Positions 45,250 through 57,395 of a stretch of 64,000 nt of DNA are shown here, piece by piece. How positions within the stretch are numbered: position 1 is the first letter of the stretch; each line of letters opens with the position of its first letter. The notes beneath the pieces are model-generated. The model saw nothing but the letters and a program-made list of their open reading frames with translations, did not search any database and was not told the origin of the DNA. This DNA comes from Symbiodinium sp. CCMP2592 (Eukaryota > Sar > Dinophyceae > Suessiales > Symbiodiniaceae). The DNA lies in contig CAJNDT010000488.1 in the NCBI GenBank assembly GCA_905221615.1, positions 74,300 to 138,299 on the forward strand, given 5' to 3'. Both the position numbers and the translations under genes were made by a program.

Positions 45250-45906
45250 AACTCCAGAACCCCAAACCCCGAAACCTCCAAACCTGAAACTCCTACACCC
45301 TAAACCACAAAACCCCCAAACTCTAAAACCCCCTAAAAACGGTACCTCCCGGTACTGAGGCTCGGACCGATAGTCCCATGAGGCCACCAGAGGAGCGGAG
45401 CAAGCTACCTGAGGTTTCTGGGAGTCTCAATGTTCATAAGGGTTCCTTTAAGGGCTCTTTTAAGGGTTCCTGTAAGTAGATCTACTGTAACGGGTCTGTA
45501 GAAATGCCCGAGTTTTCGTTTAGCTTTATTAGACTATGGGGTTTGAGGCTGAGGGTTTAAGTTTTGTTGCAATGATGCAGGGTTGTGCGGATCTTTAGGG
45601 TGTGAGGTTTAGCGTTCATTACCGGGTTGGGGGTTTATAGGCTTGATTATAGGGCTAAGGCGTTGCTCGACGGTTTTTTGTTGGCTTCCATCGGGCTTTA
45701 GCAGGCTACCTGGAGCTTCATCGGGGCTTTTGTAAGGGCTCCAATACCTAAGATTGAAAGTAAAGCCTCAGCCAAGCTGTCGTAAGGTTATGCAGCTTTC
45801 TTGTAAAGCTTGCAAGGGCTTTTGCAAAATTGGGGTTTCTGGGTTTGGTGGTTTGGGGCTAGAAGGGCTTTGGGCCTATATTCAGATTCACCGCTTTGGC
45901 TTCAGA

Positions 45907-46031
45907 TACTTAAAGGATCATGGGACTTAGTAAGTGGTCTTATAAGTAAGGTAACTGCATTTATAATCACTTATAATCCCACTTAGGGAACCGATAGCCT
46001 TACTTACTAAGTGCCATGATCCTCCAAGTAC
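45907..46031. mobile_element. Hairpin element, family D variant
   Basis: Arms around AGGATCATGGGACTTAGTAA and TTACTAAGTGCCATGATCCT, then CCAAGTA. Confidence 0.84.
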
Positions 46032-46395
46032 TGGGAAACTGCGGTGTCGTATGGCTTGGCACCCGAACGCGCGAAACAGCAAACCAGAGATCCCTCAACC
46101 CAAAGCCCGAAAAATGCCAAACCCTAAAAACCCAAACCCTAAACATTACACCCTAACACCCCAAAACACCAAGCCCCAAACCCGTGTGTATATATATATA
46201 TATAAGCCCTAAGACCTAAACCCCAAAGCCCAGACACTAAAACCTAAACACTATAAGCCCTAAAGAAGATTGGAGACCCTAACGCCCGAGCGCGCGAAAC
46301 CTGTCCTGCTGCCGTGGAGCGGACTAACGTGACCGCACCGAAGAGGGTGCTACCCGAGTTGGTGAAGTCGTCGATGACCAGCACCTGTAGAGTTC

Positions 46396-46504
46396 CCCAG
46401 AGAGCCCAATACCCCTTAATTAAGGAATATACCGTAAATCATTAGGGGCTTCATATTATGAGTTAAGCTATATTTCTTAGTTAAGGGGTATTGGGCTTTC
46501 TGGG
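46396..46504. mobile_element. Hairpin element, family B
   Basis: Arms CCCAGAGAGCCCAATACCCC and GGGGTATTGGGCTTTCTGGG; core AGGGGCTTCATATTATG. Confidence 0.86.
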
Positions 46505-47068
46505 TCGGGGATCGTGCCTGCTTTGGGTTCCGCGGTTTCAAGCCTGCGGTGCGAGGGTTTTCGTGTGCGACGCTGGGTTCCGTAATTATTGCTGTATTAA
46601 ACTCCTGTATGACCAGAACCTGTAGAGTTCGGGGAGTTCTGTTGCCGCATCGCTCTGATGAACAGCATGATTAACCAGCTGAAGTTATAGAGAAGCTTGA
46701 AGAAGTAGCAATATTGCCTCCTTCTCAATCATACTATTTTTCGTGCCACATATCCACAAACAAACATGTTTAACCACCACGGCCTCTTTTCGGAGGTCAG
46801 AACCAACAACTGCCCTGACCTTCATCCTAAGCACCTCAAACCGTCCAGAAAAAATCCTAAGACTCCAAATAGAGCCCAACGTAGGCGCCATTTATTGTCT
46901 CTAGACTCCAAAGGTAAGTACTATTTGTATACTTGGGGTCTTAAGGAAAAGCTGACATCCGAGGAGCATGGCTGCCCTTGTCGAAGAACGTCTTCTCCCC
47001 AGTTGCACCTGCCGAAACGAAACCCTAAACCCTAAACCCGAGCGCTGCGGCTTCATGTTTAAATCATG
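46505..47068. other. Spacer, nothing recognised
   Basis: Only short frames; AGAACCTGTAGAGTTC-like phrase repeated at 46381 and 46615. Confidence 0.5.
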
Positions 47069-47094
47069 CCCCCCCCCCCCCCCCCCCCCCCCCC
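47069..47094. repeat. C26 homopolymer
   Basis: Twenty-six C, then G, then six C. Confidence 0.95.
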
Positions 47095-47156
47095 GCCCCC
47101 CAAACTTGCGTTTACTCCGGAAAGGCTCAGAGCTAGCTTTGAACCCAATTTCTTAG

Positions 47157-47262
47157 GGGCTGAGTACCCTAGCCCAAAAAAGGTTGACCTGTTCAATTAT
47201 CGTAGGATTACATCAACCCCAAAAGGGTACCTACTCAGCTGCTAAGATTGTATATAACTGCT
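47157..47262. mobile_element. Hairpin (GCTGAGTACCCT)
   Basis: Left GGCTGAGTACCCTAGCCC; right AAGGGTACCTACTCAGCTGC; centre AAAAAAGGTTGACC. Confidence 0.65.
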
Positions 47263-47891
47263 GAACCCCAAACCAGGTGAAACCATCGGAGCTCAAACTA
47301 GTCCCGAGTGGATCCAACAGAGTGGGTGTTCAAGTCATGTGGACACCTGGACAACTAGTGCAATCAAACCTAAGGAACTGTACTACTCTGTAGTGTTGAC
47401 AGGTTGCAGGCGCTGGGTGCCTAGGTGCTTCTAAACTACCTAGTATAAGCAGGGGTGTGGGCATGCGGATTTGGGACCATTTGGGGGCTTGGTTTAAGTG
47501 GGATGAGAGTTATTTCGGGTGTGGGGACCCGAGATTACGGCCTAGCAGCTTAGCATAGTTGAGGGTTCAGGGCTACTTCCAATTGGGGGACAACCCGACC
47601 GGCAATTGCCCTCCAACCCTATGTACCTTAAATCGAGTCTTAGTAATGCCAGGAACAAAGCACGCGGAGCCTGCCGGAAGCTCGTAGTTTAGCTTCTGCT
47701 CCTGCTTGATCTGGTCGCCGACCTAGGACTGGCAGGGGTTTAACCAGGCAGGTTGAGCGAGGCTCGAGGGCTTAGGGTTGGCAGTTCAGGGTTTGATGGT
47801 TGAAGGTTTGAGGATCATTGTGGAAACAAGTTCCACAAACTTAACACCCCTAAACTTGGCCATAAACCCTAAACTTCCGAGCGAGGAAAAC

Positions 47892-47993
47892 CCTACCTTA
47901 AGCCGGAATAACCTACCTTTTTAAGGACTTATATAAGGAAATTATAATAAGGAACCCTAAAAAGGTAGGTTATTCCGGCTTAAGGTAAGACCA
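47892..47993. mobile_element. Hairpin element, family M (AGCCGGAATAACCTACC)
   Basis: Arms CCTTAAGCCGGAATAACCTA and TAGGTTATTCCGGCTTAAGG are perfect 20-mers. Confidence 0.88.
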
Positions 47994-48124
47994 AGACCTA
48001 GCCTCCAGGTTTTCTTGCGGGCGTAGAGGGAAGGTTTCTTGTTTTTTGCTGCAGTTCTAAGGACCCTTGAAAACCGCTCCAAACGAAGAGCCCACGACTC
48101 TTAGGGCTTATGGGGCTTATCCAA

Positions 48125-48210
48125 AGGCCCCAACCTAGTTCCCTTTTTGGGGCTCATATATAGAACCTTATAAGGTAGTACCAAAAAAGGAACTACTTTG
48201 GGGCCTATGG
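48125..48210. mobile_element. Hairpin element, family H
   Basis: Arms AGGCCCCAACCTAGTTCCCT and AAGGAACTACTTTGGGGCCT. Confidence 0.82.
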
Positions 48211-49092
48211 GTAGACATGTTCCTCTATGATTGGCGGTCTTCTGCGGTCGGAAGGTTCCAGGCGTCATCTTGCATGTGGGTAGTTATCTTCACTAGCCCC
48301 CGAAGCCTTCAAAGACTTCTTGGATTGAGGGTAGCTCCGTAAATCTTAATTAGAGCTTTCGAAAGGTGTGGGGTCGGGAGGCACCAAAAATCTGCAATTC
48401 CGAATGTTATGACCCTTCATTCTAAGATTTTCCCCATAATCGCACGAAGCTGTATCCAGGGGTAAACGCGGGACTCTCTGGACTTGGGTTGAGGAACAAA
48501 GGCTCTCAACCTGCATGGGTACTTCCCTAAATATGGGTCCCTTTTGGGGTCCTTCGTTCTTGTAAGGGGTATCAACTGTAGCATTTGTCATAATGGGGAA
48601 CGGGGCCATGATCAAACAGACTACTATAATTAAAGTGTTCTGCAATGCTGACACCAACGGGAACCGTGACAAGCCAGTAGCAAGATTGAATTGAAGCTGG
48701 TGCTGCTATAACAAGTTATCCCGCAAAGTCGCGATCTGACGACACAAGTTGGAATGATGGCCTAGTAGTACAGTAACTGTGAACCAACTGTTACATGATA
48801 TAGCCGCATGATTCCTGTGTGACACTGGCGCAGTGGTATTTAGTAACTCAGCGCGATCCGAGATCATGCACAAAGACCATGACCTTTGGGCCCAGCCCAA
48901 GCAAGGCTAACCTTTTTAACTATACTGGGGTTATATATAACCAACAAGAGCAAAAGTTAAACATGGTGAAAGTTACCCATCCAGCCCCTCAGTAACAAGT
49001 GCTTGCAGACACAGGTGCGCGTGTCTTGTTGATATACAAGATGTGGTCAGCCGCTAAGCCGAGGCGGTCCTTCACAAAGATTTAGTATATGC

Positions 49093-49195
49093 TAGGGGCC
49101 TTAATAAATAGAATAGGATTTTGGGGCCCACTATACTATAGTTATAGTTAATGAGGAACGTCCAAAATAGTATAGGTAATTATTTAGGCCCCTAT
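49093..49195. mobile_element. Hairpin element, family I
   Basis: Arms TAGGGGCCTTAATAAATAGA and GTAATTATTTAGGCCCCTAT. Confidence 0.84.
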
Positions 49196-49497
49196 ATTCG
49201 GGTACAAGGCTTAGGGTTTCTGGCTAGGGTGCCGACATGTCCTTCAACTTCAGAGCTTTGGAGTTTTGGATGGTGGGTCCCGAGGGCCGATACTATCCTG
49301 ACAGTCGAACCCTAAACTCTGAAACCCAAAACCCCTAAGCCCACAAACTTCCAAGCCCCTGAACCCCTGAACCCTGACCCCACCTCGACGCTGCTCTTGT
49401 AGCGGCTGAAAGCGCCGTGGTCTGGGAAAAGAACGAAGAGTTGCTCGGCGCCTGGATAGTTCCTAGGCACGGAGCATAGGAATTCCTAGGCTTTGGG

Positions 49498-49560
49498 GGT
49501 TTAGGGTTTAGGGTTTAGGGGTTTAGGGGTTTAGGGTTTAGGGTTTAGGGTTTAGGGCTT
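49498..49560 (+). repeat. Telomere-like TTTAGGG tract
   Basis: Eight units, two with GGGG. Confidence 0.9.
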
Positions 49561-49859
49561 ACATAGTTTCGTAGTCGCCTTTTGGATGTGGGATTTTGGT
49601 GATGGGGCTCGACTTTGGGCTCCGCTTGTGGTTTGTGGCGTGCTGCTTCACCTAGACACATAGCCAGGCTCGGTGGATCCAGAATTTGGGATCGCAGAAT
49701 AGAGCAATGGATGCCCCCCCAATCTTTTAAACCTTACACCGGAACCCGAACTACAAGGCGACGGAGTCATGAGGCCGAGACTTCTTGGTACCTTGTAGGG
49801 GGCCTTTCGGGTTAAGTGCCCTCAGGCAGTTCAAGGCTTACTTACTTTTGGGGCCTGAA

Positions 49860-49985
49860 TCGTGACGTATACTATTTTGGTGGTTCCTTATTATAGGTAC
49901 AGTGTAATATACGCCAAAACACTACTCTATTTATTAAGACCCATATATTACAGTACCCTTATAGATCCCTTGTAGTAGCCCATAA
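49860..49985. mobile_element. Family I-like hairpin
   Basis: GGTTCCTTATTATAGGTACA and CCAAAACACTACTCTATTTA with TTAAGACCCATATA; arms partly lost. Confidence 0.45.
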
Positions 49986-51937
49986 CGCCCGGTTTTAAGG
50001 AACCCTATTCTAACTACTTCCCTACCTGCAGTGAAACCCCAGAGAAAACACAACGAGAACATCGCCAAAAATCCTTTGAGACGAGTCACCAATGTGCCCT
50101 CAACCCTAAAAGGGAATCCTATTCTTCCCTTAACCCTAAAACCCTACCTAGACCCCCCAAAGTAGACAAAATAATGGCCCAAAACCTATAAAAGGCTATT
50201 ATTCTACATACTTTTGGGGTCCAGGTAAACCATAAACTACGGGGCCCCGCATATCCGAAATGCTGATTCATGAAACCTTAGATCCTGTAAGTCCTAAGCC
50301 CGAACACCCAAAGCCTCAACCCTAAGCAGGCCCTAAACCCTAAACCCTAAACCTTAAACCCCAAACCCCTACTGAGGATTCCGACAGGCCTCGGAATCCC
50401 TAAACCCTCAGGGCTAAGGTATCAAAAACCATAAATAAGGACCCCTAAACCATAAACCCTAAACCCAGCCGCAACGGGGTTTTGAGGTTCGGGTTGAAGT
50501 GTTCGCGTTCTCGAGCCCGGGGAGTGCTAGGAAAACGTAAAGCCTGCACATCCCAAACTCCAATACCAATAACACACAACCCTTGTAGATCCCTACATAG
50601 CCTTAGCTATAAGGTAGGGATCCTTGGTTTTAAGTCGGATCCGTACAGATCAGAACCCTTAAAACTCCACATCTCGACTTCCCGTACCACCCGAGGCAAG
50701 GTTTCAGTTATAACATTCTCAAGGAGCTCCATGCACATTCGCCATAAGCCTACAATAGACGTGCTCCATACGCGATTCCGGCAACAAGATTGGTCAGCTC
50801 CTTTTCGCTTACAAACCATGTCATGCATTATTTGAGTCTTGAGCCTGCCTTCGGGGATCAGATTTAGGGCACGTGAGTTTGGGTTGCACCAAGCAGCTTA
50901 AACCTTGCAACTTAAGTCTAAAGCCCCAAACTTGAAACCATTCCCGCGCAAACCTGATCAGAGTCGTCCTGCTGAAACACCTGCGAATCGACCGAGCTGC
51001 TTGCGGTCCTTGAAGACATCCAAGAAAAACCTTAGAGCTTGCCAGGGGAAATTAAATCGGCAAGTTTTGGGTCAATCAAAGTGGAAAGCTGCCTCCCGCC
51101 GCCACGGCATCATGCTTGCCAACGTGACACTGCAGATCAACATAGACATGATTTGCTATGCTGAGGGTTTAGGGTTTCCCATGCTCAAAGTTGTCCAAGT
51201 TCAAGACTTCAGCTTATTTGATTTCAACCAATTGCGATTACCCCCGTGCTGAGACACCAGGGTTCTCCCCCACGTTGATGCTTTATTTCACCTTGTTAGA
51301 GGAACTCACAACAAGAGAAAGGCTTGTTCGGGCCTTGTTGCCATCATGAGCCCTTAGGGATTTTGGGCGTAATTCTTCCATTCCGTGGTGATTCCACCCA
51401 AGACTTAATGTTTCGGCTACGCCGCAGCTCGAAGGATTCTCATTCTCCATGTTGGAGGGACCATGTTTGGCCAGATTCTAGCATAGGGCGTGCCCCGATG
51501 CTGAGAACTTAAGGAATGCAGTACTCCGTAGAACCCGAGAGCATATGATCCTGTATATGGAACCGTCGGAAACACACCTTAACTTCAAGAATCCCCGCCT
51601 TTTCTTCGAACGCTTTTAAAGCCTCAGAGATTAGCCCTCCCTCTGCTCCGCCGGTGCTACAAGGAACGGCACAAAGCGCTCTGTGCGTATGCTCACCTTC
51701 GACGGGACGGCTGAACGGACAGGCTCCTCCTGAGCTCACGACATGTTTCCGGTTCATGCGTTGGCTCAGGGGATTAAGGGTGTGAGAGTTTTGAGGTTGA
51801 GGATATTTAGGGTTTGTTCGGTAGCCGGTAGGCACGTGTGGCCGAACCTAGCATCACCAGGCACGTACCCTCATGTCAACAGATGAAAGTTTCAACTTTG
51901 TGTAGGGTTTCGAGTCCCGGGTTTCCGGGTTTAGAGC
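49986..51937. other. Spacer, no gene supported
   Basis: Degenerate CCCTAAA near 50330-50470; frames up to 117 codons without recognisable domains. Confidence 0.5.
50408..50466 (+). repeat. Short dispersed repeat (TATCAAAAACCATAAATAAG)
   Basis: CAGGGCTAAGGTATCAAAAA and ATAAATAAGGACCCCTAAAC; the same unit recurs at 52388-52516 and, inverted, at 52780-52932. Confidence 0.7.
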
Positions 51938-52000
51938 TTTAGGGTTTAGGGTTTAGGGGTTTAGGGGTTTAGGGGTTTAGGGTTTAGGGGTTTGGGTTTG
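51938..52000 (+). repeat. TTTAGGG(G) tract
   Basis: Seven units with variable G count. Confidence 0.88.
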
Positions 52001-52387
52001 GAGTTCAGGGTCTAGGGAAAACTAAACCTGCAGAGGCTCCACAAGTGTGGGGGCAGACCAACCCTGAAACCGACACCGCACCTTGAGTTTCATAGTGGTA
52101 GGGAAAATAAGACAAGATATAACTAAGTTGGCGTACAACCATATACATTCAGCAAAACATATGCATAATCGCTAAGTCCTGGGTTATCAACTCTCTCCTG
52201 GAGTGAGTGAACCAACACTAAAGAGTCTGAAACCCCGCAGGTTAAAAACTCCAGGCCCCCGAACCCCAAACCCCTAAAGCTGCACGCCAACTCCCTAGCC
52301 CGATACTCAAGCTCTCTACACACCATCAATCCCTTAAACACCCACTCCCCTCCAAGTACTCCTTAGTATAGGACTTGCGGAACTTGT

Positions 52388-52516
52388 TAGGTACCAAAAA
52401 CCAAAAACCATAAATAAGGAGCCTTAAACCCTAAACCCTCAGGGTTAAGTCTAAACCATAAACCCTAAACCCTCAGGGTTAAGGTATCAAAAACCATAAA
52501 TAAGGACCCCTAAACC
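52388..52516 (+). repeat. Two copies of the AAAAACCATAAATAAGGA unit
   Basis: Units at about 52388-52425 and 52465-52516, each bounded by CCCTCAGGGTTAAG. Confidence 0.7.
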
Positions 52517-52634
52517 CGAAACCCAAAGCCCTAAACCCCACAGGACCTCGTGCAGTTCGACGAAGAACAGCGACAGCGGCGGCCGCCAGAGGGGAACGAT
52601 TGGACGAGAGTCCAGCCTCGGCTTCGGGCTTACA

Positions 52635-52743
52635 GTAGAAGCCGGAAAGTTGGAACATGGCTTTAGGAGGATTAGTGCAAGGATCTCTTATACTTTACCT
52701 TAAGGGCATGAGGAGAATGATGTTCCAACTTTCTGGCTTCTAC
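52635..52743. mobile_element. Hairpin element, family C, long arms
   Basis: Arms GTAGAAGCCGGAAAGTTGGA and TCCAACTTTCTGGCTTCTAC. Confidence 0.85.
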
Positions 52744-52779
52744 CATATACCTTAAACCCTTAAGGGTTTAGGGTTGGGG

Positions 52780-52932
52780 GGTTCTTATTCATGGTTTTTG
52801 GTACCTTAACCTTTAAGGGTTTAGGGTTTTTGGTGGATTAAGGGTTCTTACTTATGGTTTTTGGGTACCTTGACCCTTAAGGGTTGATAAGGGTTTGGGG
52901 CTTCTTTTTTATGGTTTTTGATACCTTAACTG
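52780..52932 (-). repeat. Three inverted copies of the same unit
   Basis: TTATTCATGGTTTTTGGTAC, TTACTTATGGTTTTTGGGTA and TTTTATGGTTTTTGATACC mirror the units at 52388-52516 on the other side of the family C hairpin. Confidence 0.7.
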
Positions 52933-53201
52933 GGCTTCATTATAAGGGGGTCTATATGGGAAATCACTTACCTCATTTTTGCTTATGCGCTTGTTGGGGG
53001 CCCTTTAGTTAGAATCGCGTCTTGGGGTCTACTCCACTATGTACACTATTTTTAATAAGGAACCCCCAAAACTAGTTCACTGTTGGGATTGGACGAAAAC
53101 ATGTACATGTTTATTCCTTATATTGGGTTTAAGTACCCCTAAAAATGTAAAATGTTACCAAACTATGACAAAGAAAATAGTAGACGTAACTATACCCTAC
53201 C

Positions 53202-53287
53202 ATAGGGCCCCAAAGTAGTTCCTTTTTTGGGATTACCTTAACGGATTCTATATACGAACCCCAAAAAGGAACTGCTTTGGGGCCTTA
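53202..53287. mobile_element. Hairpin element, family H
   Basis: Arms AGGGCCCCAAAGTAGTTCCT and AAAGGAACTGCTTTGGGGCC. Confidence 0.86.
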
Positions 53288-53419
53288 CCCGAACCAGCAT
53301 GCAGCTCGGGAGGCGCAATCGCTGGACCGGCCCCAGGTGGCGCAGGAGCCTCGCATTTTCTTGCGCCATTGTTGAGGGTTTAGGGTTTATAGGGTTTATA
53401 GGGTTTAGGGTTTAGGGTC

Positions 53420-54591
53420 TGATTCTCCTCCAAGGGCCCTTTGATGGAGCCCTTATGGCCCTTAGTCGTGGGTATTTGGGGTATAGTAGAGAGTAGTTGG
53501 GGGCTTTAGGAGGTTGAGGCTTTTCTAGGTTGGCCCTCTAAAGCCTCTGAAAAATCTTCGTAAGTAGCATCCTCCTAAGCCCACAAAGGGAAAACAGAAA
53601 ATGTCCCAAAGGACTAGCTAGACCATTGTTGAGAAAAAAGCCTGATTGCCACAGCATCACCACAAGCAGTCCACCGCCAGCAGAAGCGGCGACAGCAGAT
53701 AAGAAACAACAACGAATCATGATGAACAACACCGAGTTCATGACAACAAAAAAAGCATTTCTTACTTGACCAAAGGAAACCCAACACTTTTGACGAAAAA
53801 ACACTCGAATTCATGACAAGAAAACCACATTTCTGACAAAAAACAAAGAAACCTAAGGAAAAATCATAAAAAACAACCATCGACTAACAAGAAACGCAAC
53901 GGATGCGGGTCGGACAGGGCTCGTCCGACCGCCCGTTTACGTTCTACCCAAACCCCGCCCGATCCCCGTCCGAGGGTTCTACTTTTTTTGCTTCTCAGCA
54001 CACATTCTGACCTTGCTGACCTTGTCAGAGCACCCTTTTTATAACGCACCTTTGACACACCCTCAACCTCGACCACCATATCGGAACCTGTTTGCGTCTA
54101 CCTGCCTCGGCTGCCATCAGTGTAGCCAAAGTCCGCGCAGTGGGGACATCAAGCCAGCGCCCTTCTGGGACCTTCGGGGCACATAGCCAACAATCAGATC
54201 TTAGGTGTACGGTATGTGACACATTGACATTAGGCTTTTGGGATAGTACAGTTGGTGGTTTGAAATGTTGGTTTAGGCTTACGCAAAATTCCATGACGAA
54301 AAGCTTACAGGATTCTGCCAAGCCTGCCGTCACTAGCTTGCAAAACTTAGCCCCAAGGGTCCAAGCACCCAATAATCATATATTATCCAAAATCCTAGCC
54401 TACATAACTACTCTCCTAAAACCGAGTACATAATTATTAAGGCCCATATGATAGAAACCCTAGCCCCTTTTATTAAAGGAACCCTATTTCTGGGGTCCTT
54501 TAAAGGACCCTTGGGGTTAGGCGTCAGATCTTAGCGTGAGGGCCGAGTCCCTAAATGCCTACTACTTAAAGCAGCCTCTGGATGTTCTCCT
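53420..54591. other. Spacer, no gene supported
   Basis: Overlapping frames of 71-115 codons on both strands, none with a recognisable motif; A-rich segment at 53620-53880. Confidence 0.5.
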
Positions 54592-54722
54592 ACTATAATT
54601 GAAGGCATATCCCTTAATTAGGGAGTATTCCTGAACTCATATTCGGGATCCTACTATAAGTGAAGGCATATCCCTAAATTAAGGAGTATTCCTTAAATTA
54701 AATTATATTAGGGATCCCTCTA
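54592..54722. mobile_element. Partial family A relics
   Basis: Two incomplete units carrying GGGATCCTACTATAA and AAGGAGTATTCCT without the CCCAGAGA ends. Confidence 0.5.
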
Positions 54723-54729
54723 CTCAGAC

Positions 54730-54833
54730 TTAGTTGCTGAGTTCATAAGCCCCCAAAAGAGTACACTTTCAGCTTTATAATGGGTATTATTATCCCAAAA
54801 AGTGTAAAGTGCATCCACTCAGTTACTAAGCAG
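54730..54833. mobile_element. Hairpin (CTTAGTTGCTGAGT)
   Basis: Left GACTTAGTTGCTGAGTTCAT; right CATCCACTCAGTTACTAAGC, inner GTACACTTT / AAAGTGCAT. Confidence 0.72.
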
Positions 54834-54952
54834 AGGATCATGGCACTTGGTAAGTAAGGTTGGAAGTCAGGTAACTGTAGTCATAACTGCTTATAACCCC
54901 AATTCGGGTACTTATAATCTTAGTGCCCTATGTCGCATGATCCTCTGAGTAC
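54829..54952. mobile_element. Hairpin element, family D variant
   Basis: Arms CAGAGGATCATGGCACTTGG and GCATGATCCTCTGAGTAC with TAAGTAAGG inside; the right arm has lost part of TTACTAAGT. Confidence 0.75.
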
Positions 54953-55207
54953 TGGCCTGAGCTAGTCTCCGACCTCATCAACCTCGATAGATCCTGACCC
55001 ATGCCCTTAAGCTCCTTCTCGTATGTCCAGAACCCCTGTGTACCAATCCCAGAAGCCCCGCTGATGCTACGAAGTTCTTATTGCATTTGCACTTCTGTTA
55101 CAAGTATGGTTTTTTTCTTCGGTGTTATCCGCAAGTTGAGAAATTTTGCCGCACAACATCCTAGCCTGTTGCAAGTCAGCATGTGCTTATGGCCATTCCA
55201 TACAAGA

Positions 55208-55302
55208 GTATCCGAAAATAGGGGTCCCTAGTATAGCACCCTAAATAGTGGGGTCCTTATGAAAAAGACCCCAAAATTAGGTACCCCTTCGGAAGCTTCC
55301 AT
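55208..55302. mobile_element. Hairpin element, family E, decayed right arm
   Basis: Left GTATCCGAAAATAGGGGTCC; right GGTACCCCTTCGGAAGCTTC. Confidence 0.72.
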
Positions 55303-55669
55303 ACCTGATAATTACACATTAACAAGAAACCCGGCAGGGCCAGGGGTCGAGGAAATGCGGTAGCGAGAAGATCCAAGAACCCCCAAGGCCTGAACCCAAA
55401 AGCTCTTTCAGAACCCTTGTAGAACCCTCTGTTTGAGGGGCCCTTCAACAACAACTCCGAAACAGATCAACAAAACAGCCTGAGCCGTCCCACAAAATCT
55501 CTCATGTGCAACCCGACAAGGAGGGTTTCTGGTTTTAGGCCTGAAGGCTTCTGTCCCTAAGCCTACCTGTAGTCTCCATTGTCGTTCCTTTTGGAGAATA
55601 GGTATGCCCTAACCCGCCCACCCCCATAATTCAGATCCCTAATAAGGCACAGTAAGACGGAATGGTATA

Positions 55670-55762
55670 TAGAAGCCTTAATAATTAGAAAAGGGTTTGG
55701 GGGTATACTAAAGTATAACTATAGTCCCAACATAGTATAGGTAATGATTAAGTCCGCTACAT
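55670..55762. mobile_element. Hairpin element, family I, diverged
   Basis: AGAAGCCTTAATAATTAGAA opposite AGTATAGGTAATGATTAAG. Confidence 0.7.
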
Positions 55763-55782
55763 TTATCCCTATCCATAGGCTC

Positions 55783-55865
55783 CGTAGTAGTTCCTTCTTG
55801 GGATTACGTACCTTCTAGGATTCTAAATATGAACCCCCAAAAGGAACTGGTATGGAGCCTATGGG
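55783..55865. mobile_element. Hairpin element, family H, diverged
   Basis: Arms CCATAGGCTCCGTAGTAGTT and AACTGGTATGGAGCCTATGG. The interior TTCTAAATATGAACCCC is shared with the copy at 41131. Confidence 0.8.
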
Positions 55866-56529
55866 TACCCATGTCTGCTGCCAAGTTGCTGAGTTGGTCC
55901 AGGGCCCACCCGATTGGGGCTGAAGATCCAGGGCTTTTAGGGTTTAGGGTTCCTTGAAGTACCCGGATCCAAGTAAAGTGCAACTGCCTGGGAGATGCCA
56001 TCAGATACGAAATTTACTGCAAGTCTTCAGAAGTCCGCATTGGCGTACAGAATGCTCAGCTCTGACGAGGAAGTCCTCAAACATGATCTCGAGCTGCAAG
56101 TCACACAAACAACAAACAGCCGTAGTGACACAGGTGGGAAACAATCAGCAAGGCCAAACCAAAAACTCTGACGTCCTAAGTGATAACGAACGCTCAGCTT
56201 TACATAGGGCCCACGCCTCATTTGGGTCACAGGCGAGCAAGTGGAGATATCAGGACATCAGGGAGTTGGGAACTACAGGTTCAAGCTCCTCCGAAGAGGT
56301 CAATCCGAAAGGGGTTTTAGTCTTCCTTGTTCTTAGCTTCTTTTGGCAGGTTTCATAGGGTTCAGGGCTTTGGGTTCAGGGTTTTCGCCTTCTTGTTCTT
56401 CGCTGTTTTTTTTCGGGGGGTTTCTAGGGTTCAGGGCTTTGGGTTTAGGGTCGAGGGTTCAGGGCTTTCGAGCATAGGTCGCAGCTTTGCATTTGGGGGT
56501 TGAGGGAGGCGACTTGTCAGTAATTGCTA

Positions 56530-56635
56530 TAATTAGGGGCGTTAACAGTTAGAAATTTGGGGTATATTATACCATAAGTAGAATCAATAAGGAACCCCCC
56601 AAATAGTATAGGTAACTATTACTAGGCCGCCATAG
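56530..56635. mobile_element. Hairpin element, family I
   Basis: AATTAGGGGCGTTAACAGTTAG on the left (diverged) and AGTATAGGTAACTATTACTAGG on the right, both quoted in substance; interior GGGGTATATTATACC. Confidence 0.65.
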
Positions 56636-56715
56636 TATGACAACGTGACGATGAAAAGCTTCGACCGAGACCTCCGACCCGAAAGAAGCCTGACTCTATT
56701 CACCACAAGCTCTAC

Positions 56716-56829
56716 TAGACCCAAGAGTAACCTAGGAATAAAAAGGGTGCCCTTTTTGGGTTAAAGGGTGTTATAAGAGAACCTGAACCCTACAAAAAGG
56801 GAATAAGGGCCTACTCTAGGTCCCAGTCT
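56716..56829. mobile_element. Dispersed element, family L
   Basis: Second copy, over 90 percent alike by eye, ending CTACTCTAGGTCCCAGTCTA. Confidence 0.82.
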
Positions 56830-56916
56830 ACCGAGAGTAACCAGACAAGGTACCTAAACAGATTGAACCTTCCGTACCTTTAGGGTCAGATTCCTTTTTG
56901 ACAGATATAGCGGTTC

Positions 56917-57053
56917 CTCCAGGTAACGGAAACACCAAACCCAAAGGGTCCTATGTACCGATATAGAAGAATGTAAGGTTTCCATATTAGGCATTACTAT
57001 TATGACTTAGGGAAATATCCCCCGTAACAGTACATAGGACCCTTTGGGAAACA
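56917..57053. mobile_element. Hairpin (AAAGGGTCCTATGTACCG)
   Basis: Left CCCAAAGGGTCCTATGTACC; right AGTACATAGGACCCTTTGGG. Confidence 0.82.
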
Positions 57054-57155
57054 CAACAAACTACATGAGTCGACCACGATCCCAAGGCCGTACCGCGCCT
57101 CCCAACGACTGGTCCGCTCCATTTGGCAAGGACGGTACCAGGGAATCACGACCTT

Positions 57156-57263
57156 CCCAGAGACTCCAATATCCCTTAATTAAGGAATATACCTTAAATT
57201 ATAGTAGGATCCTCATATGATTTAAGGAATATTCCTTAATTAAGGCATATTGGAGTCTCTGGG
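57156..57263. mobile_element. Hairpin element, family A, near-perfect
   Basis: Arms CCCAGAGACTCCAATATCCC and GCATATTGGAGTCTCTGGG with intact TTAATTAAGGAATAT on both sides. Confidence 0.88.
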
Positions 57264-57395
57264 TTGGGGTGTGTCTTTGAAAAGCTTTCAAGGGGTTTAG
57301 GAGAGGAACTAGAACGTGGCGCTGCATCTGCTTTTGTTAAGTGAGCGAGAGATGGTGGCATTGTTTGTAACCGAGTCTCTAAAACCTACTTGTCG

